From assembly GCF_000497445.1 (NCBI RefSeq), contig NZ_CM002285.1, positions 1,725,144 to 1,773,238 of the forward strand: DNA of 48,095 nucleotides. The letters run 5' to 3'. The notes below the pieces were generated by a model, which ran no database searches, was not told where the DNA came from, and worked only from the letters and a program-made list of their open reading frames with translations. Source of the DNA: Streptomyces roseochromogenus subsp. oscitans DS 12.976. GTDB taxonomy: Bacteria > Actinomycetota > Actinomycetes > Streptomycetales > Streptomycetaceae. Below, piece after piece: positions 24,170 through 32,521 of the stretch (position 1 is the stretch's first letter; each line of letters starts with the position of its first letter). The position numbers and the translations under genes were made by a program.

Positions 24170-26056
24170 ATGACGCAGACAGGGCGCACGGCTGGAATGC
24201 ACCGCTCCAGCGTTCCCTACGGTCCGGACCACATGCCCTGGTCGCAGATCCTGATGTCAGAGGGGCTGGCGGACGGATTCCCGGCTCCGATCAGCGACCC
24301 GGTGTTCGACCCGTGCACCGTCTATCCGCCGGAGGAGGAACTGCCCGACCAGAAGTACCAGCTCCTGCCGTCCGGACTGACCAAGGAACAGCGGCGCAAG
24401 GCGCTGGACGACCTGGACGAGTATCTGACCCGCAAGCGGGAGCACATGCTCGGCTACCAGGTCAACCAGGACATGGACGGTTACAAGGCGGACCTGTCCC
24501 GGTTCATGGAGCACCACGTCAACAACGTCGGCGACCCCTTCCGCTCGGGTGGCTACAAGCCGAACACCAAGGTCGTCGAGCGCGCCGTGCTGGACTACTA
24601 CGCGGCGCTGTGGAACGCCAAGTGGCCGCACAATCCCCACGACCCGGAGTCCTACTGGGGCTACATGCTCTCCATGGGGTCCACCGAGGGCAACATGTAC
24701 GCCCTCTGGAACGCGCGCGACTACCTGTCGGGCAGGGCACTGATCGTCAACCCCACCCGTCCGGCCGACGGCATGCTGTACGTACAGGGCCAGGTCACGG
24801 CCGAGACCTTCGCGGCGGAGGAGGAGAAAGAAGAGGCGGAACGCAAGCGGCGTAACGCTCTGCGGCCGGTGGTCTTCTACTCGGAGGACACCCACTACTC
24901 CTTCACCAAAGCCGTCCGTGTGCTGGGCTTCCAGACCTTCCACGAGATGGCGATGAGCGAGCCCCGGTACACGAACGCCAATCCGCTCGGCGGGCCATGG
25001 CCGATGGAAGTTCCCTCGCTGTCCGGCACCGAGTCCTCTGCCGACGGCCCCGGGGAGATCGACATCGACAAGCTGGCCACCCTGGTCGAGTTCTTCGCCA
25101 AGAACGGCCACCCCATCATGGTCAGCCTCAACCTCGGCAGCACCTTCAAGGGTGCGCACGACAACGTCGGCGCGGTGTGCGAAAGACTTCTCCCGATCTT
25201 CGAGCAACACCACCTGGTCGAGCGCGAGATCGAGTACGAGAAGGGCAAGAAGGATATTCGGCGCGGTTTCTGGATCCATGTCGACGGTGCGCTCGGCGCC
25301 GCTTATGCGCCCTTCCTGCGCATGGCGGAGGACAACCCGAGCTATGCGCATGTGCCGGAAGTGAAGATGACCGAGTTCGACTTCGGGCTCCGGCTGCCGC
25401 GCGTGGGCGTTCCCGAGGAACCGCCCGTGGACATGATCAGTTCGATCGCGATGAGCGGGCACAAGTGGCCCGGGGCGCCGTGGCCGTGCGGCATCTATAT
25501 GACCAAGGTCAAGTACCAGCTCAAGCCGCCCGCCTCGCCTCAGTACATCGGCGCGCCGGACACGACGTTCGCGGGCTCGCGCAACGGCTTCTCGCCGGTG
25601 ATCCTGTGGGACTACCTGGCCAAGCACTCCTACGACCAGCAGATCTCGGGAATCCTGCGGGCGCAGCGGCTCGCCTGCTATCTGGAGCAGCAGCTCAAGC
25701 GCGTGTCCAACACCATCGGCGTCGATCTCTGGGTGGCACGGACTCCGGGGACCCTCACGGTCCGCTTCCGCAAGCCCAACCCCGAACTGGTCGCCAAGTG
25801 GTCGCTGTCCTCGCAGCAAGTGGTCATGAATCCGCAGGAGAAGAAGCCGCAGAAGATCCGGCGGCGTGACTATGCGCACGTGTTCGTCATGGCGTCGACG
25901 ACCGAGGAGAAGATCGACGCGCTGATCAAGGATCTGCACCGGGCGGACGCGTTCCCGGAGCCGGTCATTCTGCCGATCACCGAGCCCGTCCCCGAACTGC
26001 TCGATGAGGCAGTGCCGTTGGCTCTCGTGCCGGAGGCCGGCCGAGGGTTCGAGTGA
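24170..26056 (+). CDS. PLP-dependent decarboxylase, histidine/valine decarboxylase-like, copy 2
   Basis: A 628-residue paralogue of the divergent neighbour with the same order of motifs: HVNNVGDPF, YWGYMLSMGSTEGNMYALWNAR, FYSEDTHYSFTK, WIHVDGALGAAY with Asp372, and SGHKWPGAPWPC with Lys432. It differs by a charged insertion at about 215-230 (EEEKEEAERKRR), a different segment at 280-300, and a longer C-terminus with a Lys/Gln-rich stretch. The ATG at 24170 has GGAGG nine bases upstream. The pair could act on different amino acids or form a hetero-oligomer; both are inference. No transporter or regulator lies next to them. Confidence 0.88.
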   Translation: MTQTGRTAGMHRSSVPYGPDHMPWSQILMSEGLADGFPAPISDPVFDPCTVYPPEEELPDQKYQLLPSGLTKEQRRKALDDLDEYLTRKREHMLGYQVNQDMDGYKADLSRFMEHHVNNVGDPFRSGGYKPNTKVVERAVLDYYAALWNAKWPHNPHDPESYWGYMLSMGSTEGNMYALWNARDYLSGRALIVNPTRPADGMLYVQGQVTAETFAAEEEKEEAERKRRNALRPVVFYSEDTHYSFTKAVRVLGFQTFHEMAMSEPRYTNANPLGGPWPMEVPSLSGTESSADGPGEIDIDKLATLVEFFAKNGHPIMVSLNLGSTFKGAHDNVGAVCERLLPIFEQHHLVEREIEYEKGKKDIRRGFWIHVDGALGAAYAPFLRMAEDNPSYAHVPEVKMTEFDFGLRLPRVGVPEEPPVDMISSIAMSGHKWPGAPWPCGIYMTKVKYQLKPPASPQYIGAPDTTFAGSRNGFSPVILWDYLAKHSYDQQISGILRAQRLACYLEQQLKRVSNTIGVDLWVARTPGTLTVRFRKPNPELVAKWSLSSQQVVMNPQEKKPQKIRRRDYAHVFVMASTTEEKIDALIKDLHRADAFPEPVILPITEPVPELLDEAVPLALVPEAGRGFE

Positions 26057-26065
26057 CGCGTCCGC

Positions 26066-26263
26066 TCACCGCCCCGGCTCGGGGCAGGACACTAAGGCCC
26101 TGTCCCCGGCGGGCAGCCGCTTGCAGGCCGACGTCCTCGGGTGCAGGTCTGCCAGGTTCACGTCGCTGAGCCCCGGCCCCGGTTCCGAGCGGACGTCGGC
26201 CTTGGCGTTCTGGACGCCGCTCCTCGCATTCGCCGGCGGGAAGAGAAGGGACCCCGGGGTCAC
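26066..26263 (-). CDS. Possible small coupled gene after the FtsW-like gene, with a TTA codon
   Basis: A 65-residue reading frame starts at GTG 26263, overlapping the stop of the FtsW-like gene by four bases (GTGA), and ends at TGA 26066. Roughly nine in ten codons end in G or C even though no other gene occupies this stretch, which resembles real coding sequence. One codon is TTA (near 26095). The product is Pro-rich with no recognisable domain, signal or membrane segment. A hairpin overlaps its last third, so the frame may be accidental. It is a weak candidate. Confidence 0.25.
   Translation of the reverse strand: MTPGSLLFPPANARSGVQNAKADVRSEPGPGLSDVNLADLHPRTSACKRLPAGDRALVSCPEPGR
26081..26107. 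terminator. Imperfect terminator hairpin between convergent genes
   Basis: GGGGCAGG at 26081-26088 pairs with CCTG-T-CCCC at 26099-26107, with one bulged base. It lies 25 bp after the stop of decarboxylase copy 2 and in the 203-bp gap to the convergent FtsW-like gene. The rest of that gap is the possible small gene at 26066-26263. Confidence 0.45.
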
Positions 26264-27699
26264 GGCCGGACGAACTGGGTCTCGGCGGCGCTGACGTCCG
26301 TGGCCGGGGCCGGCGGCGGTCGGCGGGCGGTGTCGCTGACCTTGATCAGGACGGCGACCAGCAGCCAGTTGGCGACCATGGACGAGCCGCCCTGGGCGAG
26401 GAAGGGCAGAGCCTTGCCGGTGAGCGGGATGAGCCCCGTGACACCGCCCACGACGACGAAGACCTGGAGGACGAGCGCCGAGGCCAAGCCGCCGGCGAGC
26501 AGCTTGCCGAACGGGTCGGTGACGGTCAGGGCCGTGCGCAGGCCGCGCTCGGCGAGCAGCGCGTAGAGCAGGATGACGACCGTCACACCGGTCAGCCCGA
26601 GTTCCTCGCCGACCGTGGTGAGGATGAAGTCGCTGCGTCCGGCGAAGCCGATGAGTTCCGGATGCCCCTCGCCGAGCCCGCTGCCGAGGATGCCGCCCGA
26701 GCCGAAGCTGAACAGGGCCTGGGCGGCCTGGTCGGAGATCAGCCCCGGCGGGCGCTTGTCGGGCGGGAGGAAGATGTCCATCGGGTGCAGCCAGGCGACG
26801 ACACGGCCGTGGACGTGCGGTTCGAAGGAACCGACGACGAAGGCTCCGATGGCGAACATGACGACGCCGAACACCACCCAGCTGGTGCGCTCGGTGGCGA
26901 CGTAGAGCATGATCACGAACAGGCCGAAGAAGATCAGCGAGGTGCCGAGGTCCCGTTCGAAGATCAGGACCAGCAGGCTGAGGATCCACACGGCCGCAAC
27001 CGGGCCCAGCTGCCGCCCGCGCGGCAGGTACATGCCGAGGAAGCGCCGTCCGGCGAGCGCGAGGGCGTCCCTGCGGAGCGTCAGATAGCCCGCGAAGAAG
27101 ACCACGATGACGATCTTCACGAACTCGCCCGGCTGGAAGGACAGCGGGCCGATGAAGATCCACCGCTTGGCGCCGTAGACGTCGCCGGGATAGAAGGCCG
27201 GCGCCATCAGCAGGACCAGTCCCACGGTGATGGTGACATACGGGTAGCGCTGCAGCCTGCGGTGGTCCTTGAGCAGCACCATCGCCGCGACGAACACCAC
27301 CACCGCGATGCCGCACCACATCAGCTGCCCCGACGCCGCGGGCGCCGAGTGGTGGAAATGCGTCCCGTAGGCGATGTCGAGCCGGTGGATGAGCACGAGC
27401 CCCAGGCCGCTGAGCAGGGTGGCCAGGGGCAGGATCAGCGGATCGGCGTGCGGGGCGAACCGACGTACGACGACATGACACACCAGGGGCAGTACGGCCG
27501 CCGCCAGGCACGTCACCACCATGTCGGACGGCAGCTTCCCGGTGAGCGCGAGGGCCGTCTCTGCGTAGCCGTACCCGCATATGACGAGGGCGCCGAGCAG
27601 CAGGACCAGCTCCCGTGTCCGGTCGCTCAGCTGCCTCGGCCGCCCCGCCTGTCTCGCCGGCCGTACTGCCGGTCCAGCCGGTCGACGCCGACCAGTCAT
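26260..27699 (-). CDS. SEDS family peptidoglycan polymerase, FtsW/RodA/SpoVE type
   Basis: A 479-residue multi-pass membrane protein (about ten helices) of the SEDS family, which polymerises glycan strands from lipid II with a partner transpeptidase. Typical elements are KRWIFIGPLSFQPGEFVKI, FERDLGTSLIFFGLF, the large external loop ending QALFSFGSGGILGSGLGEG, TVGEELGLTG and FLAQGGSSMVANW. The ATG at 27699 is preferred because GAGG lies eight bases away; an in-frame ATG at 27723 is possible. It is longer at the N-terminus than RodA. It is divergent from the transglycosylase-fold gene. A sporulation or accessory role is plausible. Confidence 0.92.
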   Translation of the reverse strand: MTGRRRPAGPAVRPARQAGRPRQLSDRTRELVLLLGALVICGYGYAETALALTGKLPSDMVVTCLAAAVLPLVCHVVVRRFAPHADPLILPLATLLSGLGLVLIHRLDIAYGTHFHHSAPAASGQLMWCGIAVVVFVAAMVLLKDHRRLQRYPYVTITVGLVLLMAPAFYPGDVYGAKRWIFIGPLSFQPGEFVKIVIVVFFAGYLTLRRDALALAGRRFLGMYLPRGRQLGPVAAVWILSLLVLIFERDLGTSLIFFGLFVIMLYVATERTSWVVFGVVMFAIGAFVVGSFEPHVHGRVVAWLHPMDIFLPPDKRPPGLISDQAAQALFSFGSGGILGSGLGEGHPELIGFAGRSDFILTTVGEELGLTGVTVVILLYALLAERGLRTALTVTDPFGKLLAGGLASALVLQVFVVVGGVTGLIPLTGKALPFLAQGGSSMVANWLLVAVLIKVSDTARRPPPAPATDVSAAETQFVRP

Positions 27700-27766
27700 G
27701 CCTTCCCCCTCGATCGGGTCCATCGCCTCGGATCCCGGTCGGGGCCAAGGCCAACATGGTTATAAG

Positions 27767-27786
27767 GTTGCGCAATAGCGCAACTG
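27767..27786. promoter_or_regulatory. Palindromic operator-like site, copy A
   Basis: GTTGCGC (27767-27773) and GCGCAAC (27778-27784) are perfect inverted arms around AATA. The 20-base stretch GTTGCGCAATAGCGCAACTG matches a second site at 30043-30062 at 15 positions. It lies 68 bp upstream of the FtsW-like start and 31 bp upstream of the divergent transglycosylase-fold start. Confidence 0.6.
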
Positions 27787-27816
27787 TATCTGAGGGCGGG
27801 TAAGAGGAGGGTCGGC

Positions 27817-28812
27817 GTGGCGGCACGCAGGTGGGGGCGCCGCAAGGCGTGGCTGGTCGTCATCGGGGTGGGCGTGGTCCTGGCGCTCGTGAGCTACCTC
27901 GCCGTCCGGTTCATCCGCTCGGTGACCCCCGATGAATGCACAGCACACGGCTCGGACGGTACGACCGTCTCGCTCGACCTCGACCAGGCCTCCCACGCCG
28001 CGACCGTCGCGGCCGTCGCCCACGCCCGCGGCCTGCCGGAGCGGGCCGTCACCATCGCCCTGGCGACCGCGATCCAGGAGTCCAAACTCCGCAACCTCAG
28101 CTACGGCGACCGGGACTCCCTCGGCCTGTTCCAGCAGCGCCCGTCCCAGGGCTGGGGCAGCCCGGCGCAGATCCGCGATCCCGTCTACGCGTCGGGGAGG
28201 TTCTTCGACGCGCTGGCCGCCGTGCCGGACTACCTCGACCTGCCGGTCACCGTCGCGGCGCAGAAGGTGCAGCGCAGCGGTTACCCGGAGGCCTACGCCC
28301 AGCACGAGGGCATGGCGGCGACGCTCGCCGCGGTACTGACCGGGCGGGAGGGGCCCGCGCTGAGCTGCACGGTGGCGGGAGCCGAGGTGACCGCGGCCCC
28401 GACCGGAGCCGATGCGGCGGGTGTGGACGCGGCCGGGGCGGACGCGACCGCGACTGGGTCGAGCGGGGCGGGCGGCACCGCTGGCGCCGCACCCGGGAGC
28501 GGCGCCGGTGTCACGGCCGCGGTCCGGCGGGAGTTCGGTCGGGTACCGGCCCCCGTTTCCGTCCCCGGCGGTGTCACGTACCCGGTCGACAAGCCGGCGA
28601 CAGGCTGGTCCCTGGCCCTGTGGCTGGTCTGCCACGCCACCGCGCTGCACGCCACGTCCGTCACGTTCGAAGGCCGCCGGTGGAGGAGCGCCGAGTCGGA
28701 CCAGGGCTGGACCCGCCCCACGTCCGCGCCCGCGTCCGAGTCCGGGGAGACCTCGACGGTCGCGGTGACGGTGACGTCCGGTGTCAGGCCTGCAGAGGCC
28801 GCTGGACCTTGA
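27817..28812 (+). CDS. Membrane-anchored transglycosylase/lysozyme-fold protein
   Basis: A 331-residue protein with one N-terminal membrane segment (about 12-32) and an external domain. Residues 75-165 (RAVTIALATAIQESKLRNLSYG, SLGLFQQRPSQGWG, QIRDPVYASGRFFDAL) resemble the lytic transglycosylase/lysozyme fold, with Glu88 in the catalytic position. A long Ala/Gly/Asp-rich linker (about 185-225) leads to a C-terminal domain without clear relatives. The GTG at 27817 follows GAGGAGG. Homologues are sometimes labelled heavy metal transporter, which the sequence does not support. Flanked by two SEDS genes, it probably cuts or trims new glycan strands. Its 3' end overlaps the next gene. Confidence 0.75.
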   Translation: MAARRWGRRKAWLVVIGVGVVLALVSYLAVRFIRSVTPDECTAHGSDGTTVSLDLDQASHAATVAAVAHARGLPERAVTIALATAIQESKLRNLSYGDRDSLGLFQQRPSQGWGSPAQIRDPVYASGRFFDALAAVPDYLDLPVTVAAQKVQRSGYPEAYAQHEGMAATLAAVLTGREGPALSCTVAGAEVTAAPTGADAAGVDAAGADATATGSSGAGGTAGAAPGSGAGVTAAVRREFGRVPAPVSVPGGVTYPVDKPATGWSLALWLVCHATALHATSVTFEGRRWRSAESDQGWTRPTSAPASESGETSTVAVTVTSGVRPAEAAGP

Positions 28813-29983
28813 TCGACTGGAGCAGTCCCACGGCCACCCACACGGCGAACATCGACGAGCCGCCGTACGACACGAACGGCAGGGGGATGCCCGCGACCGG
28901 CATGATGCCGAGCGCCATGCCGATGTTCTCGAAGGACTGGAAGGAGAACCAGGCGACGATCCCGGCGGCGACGATGGTGCTGTACAGCTCGGTCGACTCG
29001 CGCGCGATCCGGCAGGCCCGCCACAGGATGACCCCGATCAGGGCGATGATCAGGCCGCCGCCGACGAAGCCCAGCTCCTCCCCGGCAACGGTGAACACGA
29101 AGTCCGTCTGCTGCTCCGGCACGAACTGCCCGGTGGTCTGGGCGCCGTGGAAGAGCCCCTGCCCGGTCAGACCGCCGGAACCGATGGCGATCCGGGCCTG
29201 GTTGGTGTTGTAGCCGACCCCGGAAGGATCCAGGTTCGGGTCGGCGAAGGCCGCGAAGCGGTTGATCTGGTACTGGTCCAGCAGATGCAACTGCCACACG
29301 GCGACCGCCCCGGCGGCACCGACGGCGAGCAGCCCGAAGACCCAGCGGTTGGACGCGCCCGAGGCCAGCAGCACACCCAGGATCGTGACCGACATGACCA
29401 TCGTCGAGCCCAGGTCGGGCATCATCATGACGACCATGATCGGTACGGCGGCCAGACCCAGCGCCTGGATCACCGTGCGGCTGTCGGGATACGTACGGTC
29501 ACCCGTGTCGACCTGGGCTGAGAGCAGCATCGCCATGCCCAGGACGATCGAGACCTTCACGAACTCCGAGGGCTGGAGCGAGAATCCGCCGCCCAGCACG
29601 ATCCAGTTGCGGTTGCCGTTGATGGTGGCACCGAGCGGGGTGAGCACCAGCAGCACGCCCAGGAGGGAGAGGCCGTAGAGGACCGGCACGGCGTTGCGCA
29701 GGGCGCGGTGGCCCAGCCAGATCGTGCCGATCATCAGGACGAACCCGATGCCGAGGTTCATCAGATGCCGGACGAGGAAGTAGTGCGGGTCGCCCTGGTT
29801 GATGGTGGTGCGGTTGCGGGTCGCGGAGTAGACCAGCAGCGAGCCGATCGTCGAGAGGACGAGGGCGGCCAGCAGTATCGGCCAGTCCAGCCGGCGCGTC
29901 ACGGAGTCGCGCGCGAAGAGCCGCGTCCACCTCGGACGTTCGGGGCCGTAGCCCGAGACGGAGAAGCTCTTCACGCCGGTCAT
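28784..29983 (-). CDS. rodA: SEDS family peptidoglycan polymerase, RodA type
   Basis: A 399-residue SEDS polymerase of RodA size with about ten membrane helices. Motifs include NRNWIVLGGGFSLQPSEFVKVSIVL, MMPDLGSTMVM, the long loop with NPLNxD-like ARIAIGSGGLTGQG, FVFTVAGEELGFVG and PFVSYGGSSMF. The ATG at 29983 is the first in frame after a suitable upstream region. Its 3' end overlaps the convergent transglycosylase-fold gene by 29 bp. With the longer FtsW-like protein about 1 kb away it makes a second SEDS copy in one locus; neither has an adjacent class B PBP gene. Streptomyces have several SEDS paralogues, so the symbol is by type only. Confidence 0.92.
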   Translation of the reverse strand: MTGVKSFSVSGYGPERPRWTRLFARDSVTRRLDWPILLAALVLSTIGSLLVYSATRNRTTINQGDPHYFLVRHLMNLGIGFVLMIGTIWLGHRALRNAVPVLYGLSLLGVLLVLTPLGATINGNRNWIVLGGGFSLQPSEFVKVSIVLGMAMLLSAQVDTGDRTYPDSRTVIQALGLAAVPIMVVMMMPDLGSTMVMSVTILGVLLASGASNRWVFGLLAVGAAGAVAVWQLHLLDQYQINRFAAFADPNLDPSGVGYNTNQARIAIGSGGLTGQGLFHGAQTTGQFVPEQQTDFVFTVAGEELGFVGGGLIIALIGVILWRACRIARESTELYSTIVAAGIVAWFSFQSFENIGMALGIMPVAGIPLPFVSYGGSSMFAVWVAVGLLQSIKVQRPLQA

Positions 29984-30042
29984 GTCAGCAGCCTCCGGCT
30001 TCCCCGCGCCGCGTGTGTGGTCCCGGAAATGATAGCTGCGTA

Positions 30043-30062
30043 GTTGCGTAAAACAGCAAATG
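30043..30062. promoter_or_regulatory. Operator-like site, copy B
   Basis: GTTGCGTAAAACAGCAAATG is 15/20 identical to the palindrome at 27767-27786 in the same orientation and lies 60 bp upstream of the RodA-type start. The palindrome is weaker here (TTGC/GCAA arms only). Confidence 0.5.
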
Positions 30063-30084
30063 CGGAAGTGCCGGAACGTAAGAA

Positions 30085-31821
30085 TCAGGTGGTGGTGGGC
30101 TTGGTGAGCAGCAGCTCGGTGTTGTGGTCGGCGGCGGTGCCGATGCGGGTGGCGGGGGTGGCGTACGGGTCGTTGTAGGCCAGTTCGCGGTAGAGGGCGG
30201 CGAGGCCGGGGTCCGAGGTGTCCGCGAAGTCGGTCCGGTACGGCGCTGCCGACTCGATGAGCGTGGTGAACAGCGAGAGGGTGCCGTCCTGGTTGTCGGC
30301 GATCTCGATGATCCGGGCGTGGTGCGGGTAGTCCACGTGCGAGGCGGTGTTGATCTCCCAGAAGGCGCGCTCCGGGACGGCGTGGCCGTGCGGGATGATC
30401 TGGTTGGTGTGGGTGTGCCCGTTGACCCAGGCCACGACGTTCGGGAAACGCTGGAGCAGGGCGACGAGTTCCGTACCGCTGTGCCGGCCCTCGAAGGGGC
30501 GGTACGGATCGGGCAGCAGATTGCCCATGGTGCCACTGGTGTGATGGCTGAACACGACGACGAGCCGCCCGCCGGACCCGCCGCGCACCACACGGCCGTC
30601 GCTGTCGTACCAGTGCCCGCTGTTCGCCTCGAGAACCGACTCCAGCCAGTTCAGCTGGGCGGTGCCGAGGGAACCGTCGGCGAATCCGGCGCGGTTGGTG
30701 GTGTCGAGGCTGATGCCCAGGACGCCGTCGGCGAGGTCGAAGGTGTAGTAGAGGTGGCCGCTGCTCACCGAGTCCTTGGTGAAGCCGTGGCCGACGGGAC
30801 CGGCACCGGTGTAGGCGGGGTCGAGGTGGGCCTGGGCGAACTCGGCGGGCGTGAACGGATGACGCCGCTCGTCGGGCGTGACCGTGCGGATCGCACCGCC
30901 ATGGGTCAGCAGCCGGCTGAGCAGGACGGCGGCCTCACCGGGGTCGTGCAGCAGGGCGTCCGCCAGCCGGGCGGCGGTGGCGTCGTCGCACCCCTCCACC
31001 TTCCGCGACCCGGTGTAGAGGTCGCCCAGGAGACCGAGGTCGGGCAGGCTGCCTTCGATGCTGTCGTCGTGGTTGCCGACCGTGGTGTACCAGGGGACGC
31101 TCAGCCCGGGCGCGTCGAAGGGCCGGATGGCGCCGCTGAGCAGGCCCGGGATCTGCGGCAGCCCCTTGGCCTTGTAGGCGTCCTGGAGCGAGGACCCGGG
31201 ATTCCAGTACTGGCCGCTCCCGGAGTTCTGTACGCCTTCGTACCGCGTGAGATCACCGCTGTTCGGGGTGATCCGCCCGCCACTCATGACGCTCAGATAC
31301 CAGTCCAGTTCGATCCGCTCGTGGTTGTCGGTGTTGTCACCGGTGGCCATGACGAGACTGAACGGCAGCCCGGTGTACGGCCCTTGCCGCACCGCGTTGA
31401 CGCGTTCGACGAGCGACGAGGCGCCCCGCACCGTCAGCGTCTCCTGCGGCCGGTGCGCGCTGTCGTTGAACCGCGCCAGATACTCGAACCGCACCGGCGA
31501 CTCTGTGTCCGTGAGATGCAGATCGGTGAACTGCACGAAGGAGGCGGCCCCGGTCCGCCGCCCGTCCCGCCCGCTCCCGGCCTCGCACAACTCCTGCCGT
31601 ACGACGACCGGCCACCCGGGTCCGGCCACGAGCCGCTTGTAGGCCCCCTCGCCGACGGGCGTGGCGGCCTGCTCAAGGGTGGTCCCGTCGACCCGTACGG
31701 CCCGCGCGGCACTGACCGCGAGGGCCCGCTCCCGAGCCATGGCCCGCCCCGGCCAGAGAGCGACTCCCGCCCCCGCCGCGGACGCCCCCGCCACAAACCG
31801 CCGCCTGCTGATCCCGCTCAT
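30085..31821 (-). CDS. Tat-exported metallophosphoesterase (TIGR03767-like)
   Basis: A 578-residue calcineurin-type phosphoesterase. The N-terminus SRRRFVAGASAAGAGVALWPG is a twin-arginine signal, so the enzyme is exported folded with its metals. Metal ligands appear in order: FTDLHLTD, MATGDNTDNHE, TTVGNHDDS, VVVFSHHTSG and VNGHTHTN. The ATG at 31821 has AGGGGG four bases upstream. The length and spacing fit the PPA1498/TIGR03767 group. The substrate is unknown; a phosphate-scavenging role is possible but no PHO box is recognised. The leader 31822-32011 shows no other feature. Confidence 0.88.
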   Translation of the reverse strand: MSGISRRRFVAGASAAGAGVALWPGRAMARERALAVSAARAVRVDGTTLEQAATPVGEGAYKRLVAGPGWPVVVRQELCEAGSGRDGRRTGAASFVQFTDLHLTDTESPVRFEYLARFNDSAHRPQETLTVRGASSLVERVNAVRQGPYTGLPFSLVMATGDNTDNHERIELDWYLSVMSGGRITPNSGDLTRYEGVQNSGSGQYWNPGSSLQDAYKAKGLPQIPGLLSGAIRPFDAPGLSVPWYTTVGNHDDSIEGSLPDLGLLGDLYTGSRKVEGCDDATAARLADALLHDPGEAAVLLSRLLTHGGAIRTVTPDERRHPFTPAEFAQAHLDPAYTGAGPVGHGFTKDSVSSGHLYYTFDLADGVLGISLDTTNRAGFADGSLGTAQLNWLESVLEANSGHWYDSDGRVVRGGSGGRLVVVFSHHTSGTMGNLLPDPYRPFEGRHSGTELVALLQRFPNVVAWVNGHTHTNQIIPHGHAVPERAFWEINTASHVDYPHHARIIEIADNQDGTLSLFTTLIESAAPYRTDFADTSDPGLAALYRELAYNDPYATPATRIGTAADHNTELLLTKPTTT

Positions 31822-32011
31822 GTATCCCCCTGACGCCCTTGAGAACAACGGCACATGCCCCCGCGTACCGGTCCTGTTCGCGGCGGCCGGGCCAACCCTT
31901 ACCGACGGGTAGCCAGGTGTCCAGGGCGTGGAGGGGAACTTGAGGAAAACAGGGGACGGGCGTTCCACGGCGGCAGGACGTCCACGCATCGGGAGGGCTG
32001 CCGTCCTCTCG

Positions 32012-32521
32012 TCAGTCGAGTTGGCGGGCGAACGCCTCGTACGCACGGTCGTCGAAGAGGACGAACCGTACCTCTTCGACCGCTGTCGGCGTGTTCCGCA
32101 CGGTCTCCACCGCGATGCGGGCCGCATCGTCCATCGGCCACCGGTAGACGCCGGTGGAGATCGCCGGGAACGCCACCGTCCGGGCACCCAACTCGTCGGC
32201 CACGCGCAGCGACTCCCGGTAACAGGAGGCGAGAAGCGAAGCATCACCGCCTGAGGCCTGATACACGGGGCCCACCGTGTGGATGACCCAGCGGGCATCG
32301 AGTTCGCCTGCCGTCGTGGCGACCGCCTGGCCGGTGGGCAGGCCCTTGCCGTACCGGGAGGCGCGCAGGGCGCGGCACTCCTCGAGGATGGCGGGGCCGC
32401 CGCGCCGGTGGATCGCGCCGTCGACGCCTCCGCCGCCGAGCAGGGAGGAGTTGGCGGCGTTGACGATCGCGTCAGCGCTCTGCCGGGTGATGTCCCCCTG
32501 GACGAGGGTGATGGTGGTCAT
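32012..32521 (-). CDS. Macro domain protein, O-acetyl-ADP-ribose deacetylase type
   Basis: A 169-residue single-domain protein of the MacroD/YmdB class, which binds ADP-ribose and removes acetyl from O-acetyl-ADP-ribose or ADP-ribose from acidic residues. Motifs are VQGDIT at about 7-12, [22 protein letters not shown] and [13 protein letters not shown]. The ATG at 32521 overlaps the previous gene's stop (ATGA), chosen over an upstream ATG at 32542. It is coupled to an FAD oxidoreductase gene. With the Sir2 and ADP-ribosylglycohydrolase genes at the left end it adds a fourth ADP-ribose-related enzyme to the window. Confidence 0.93.
   Translation of the reverse strand: MTTITLVQGDITRQSADAIVNAANSSLLGGGGVDGAIHRRGGPAILEECRALRASRYGKGLPTGQAVATTAGELDARWVIHTVGPVYQASGGDASLLASCYRESLRVADELGARTVAFPAISTGVYRWPMDDAARIAVETVRNTPTAVEEVRFVLFDDRAYEAFARQLD

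Noticed and set aside
27817..28812. Heavy metal transporter, a label used for some homologues
   Set aside because: Only one membrane segment and no metal-binding motif; the fold signature is that of a transglycosylase.
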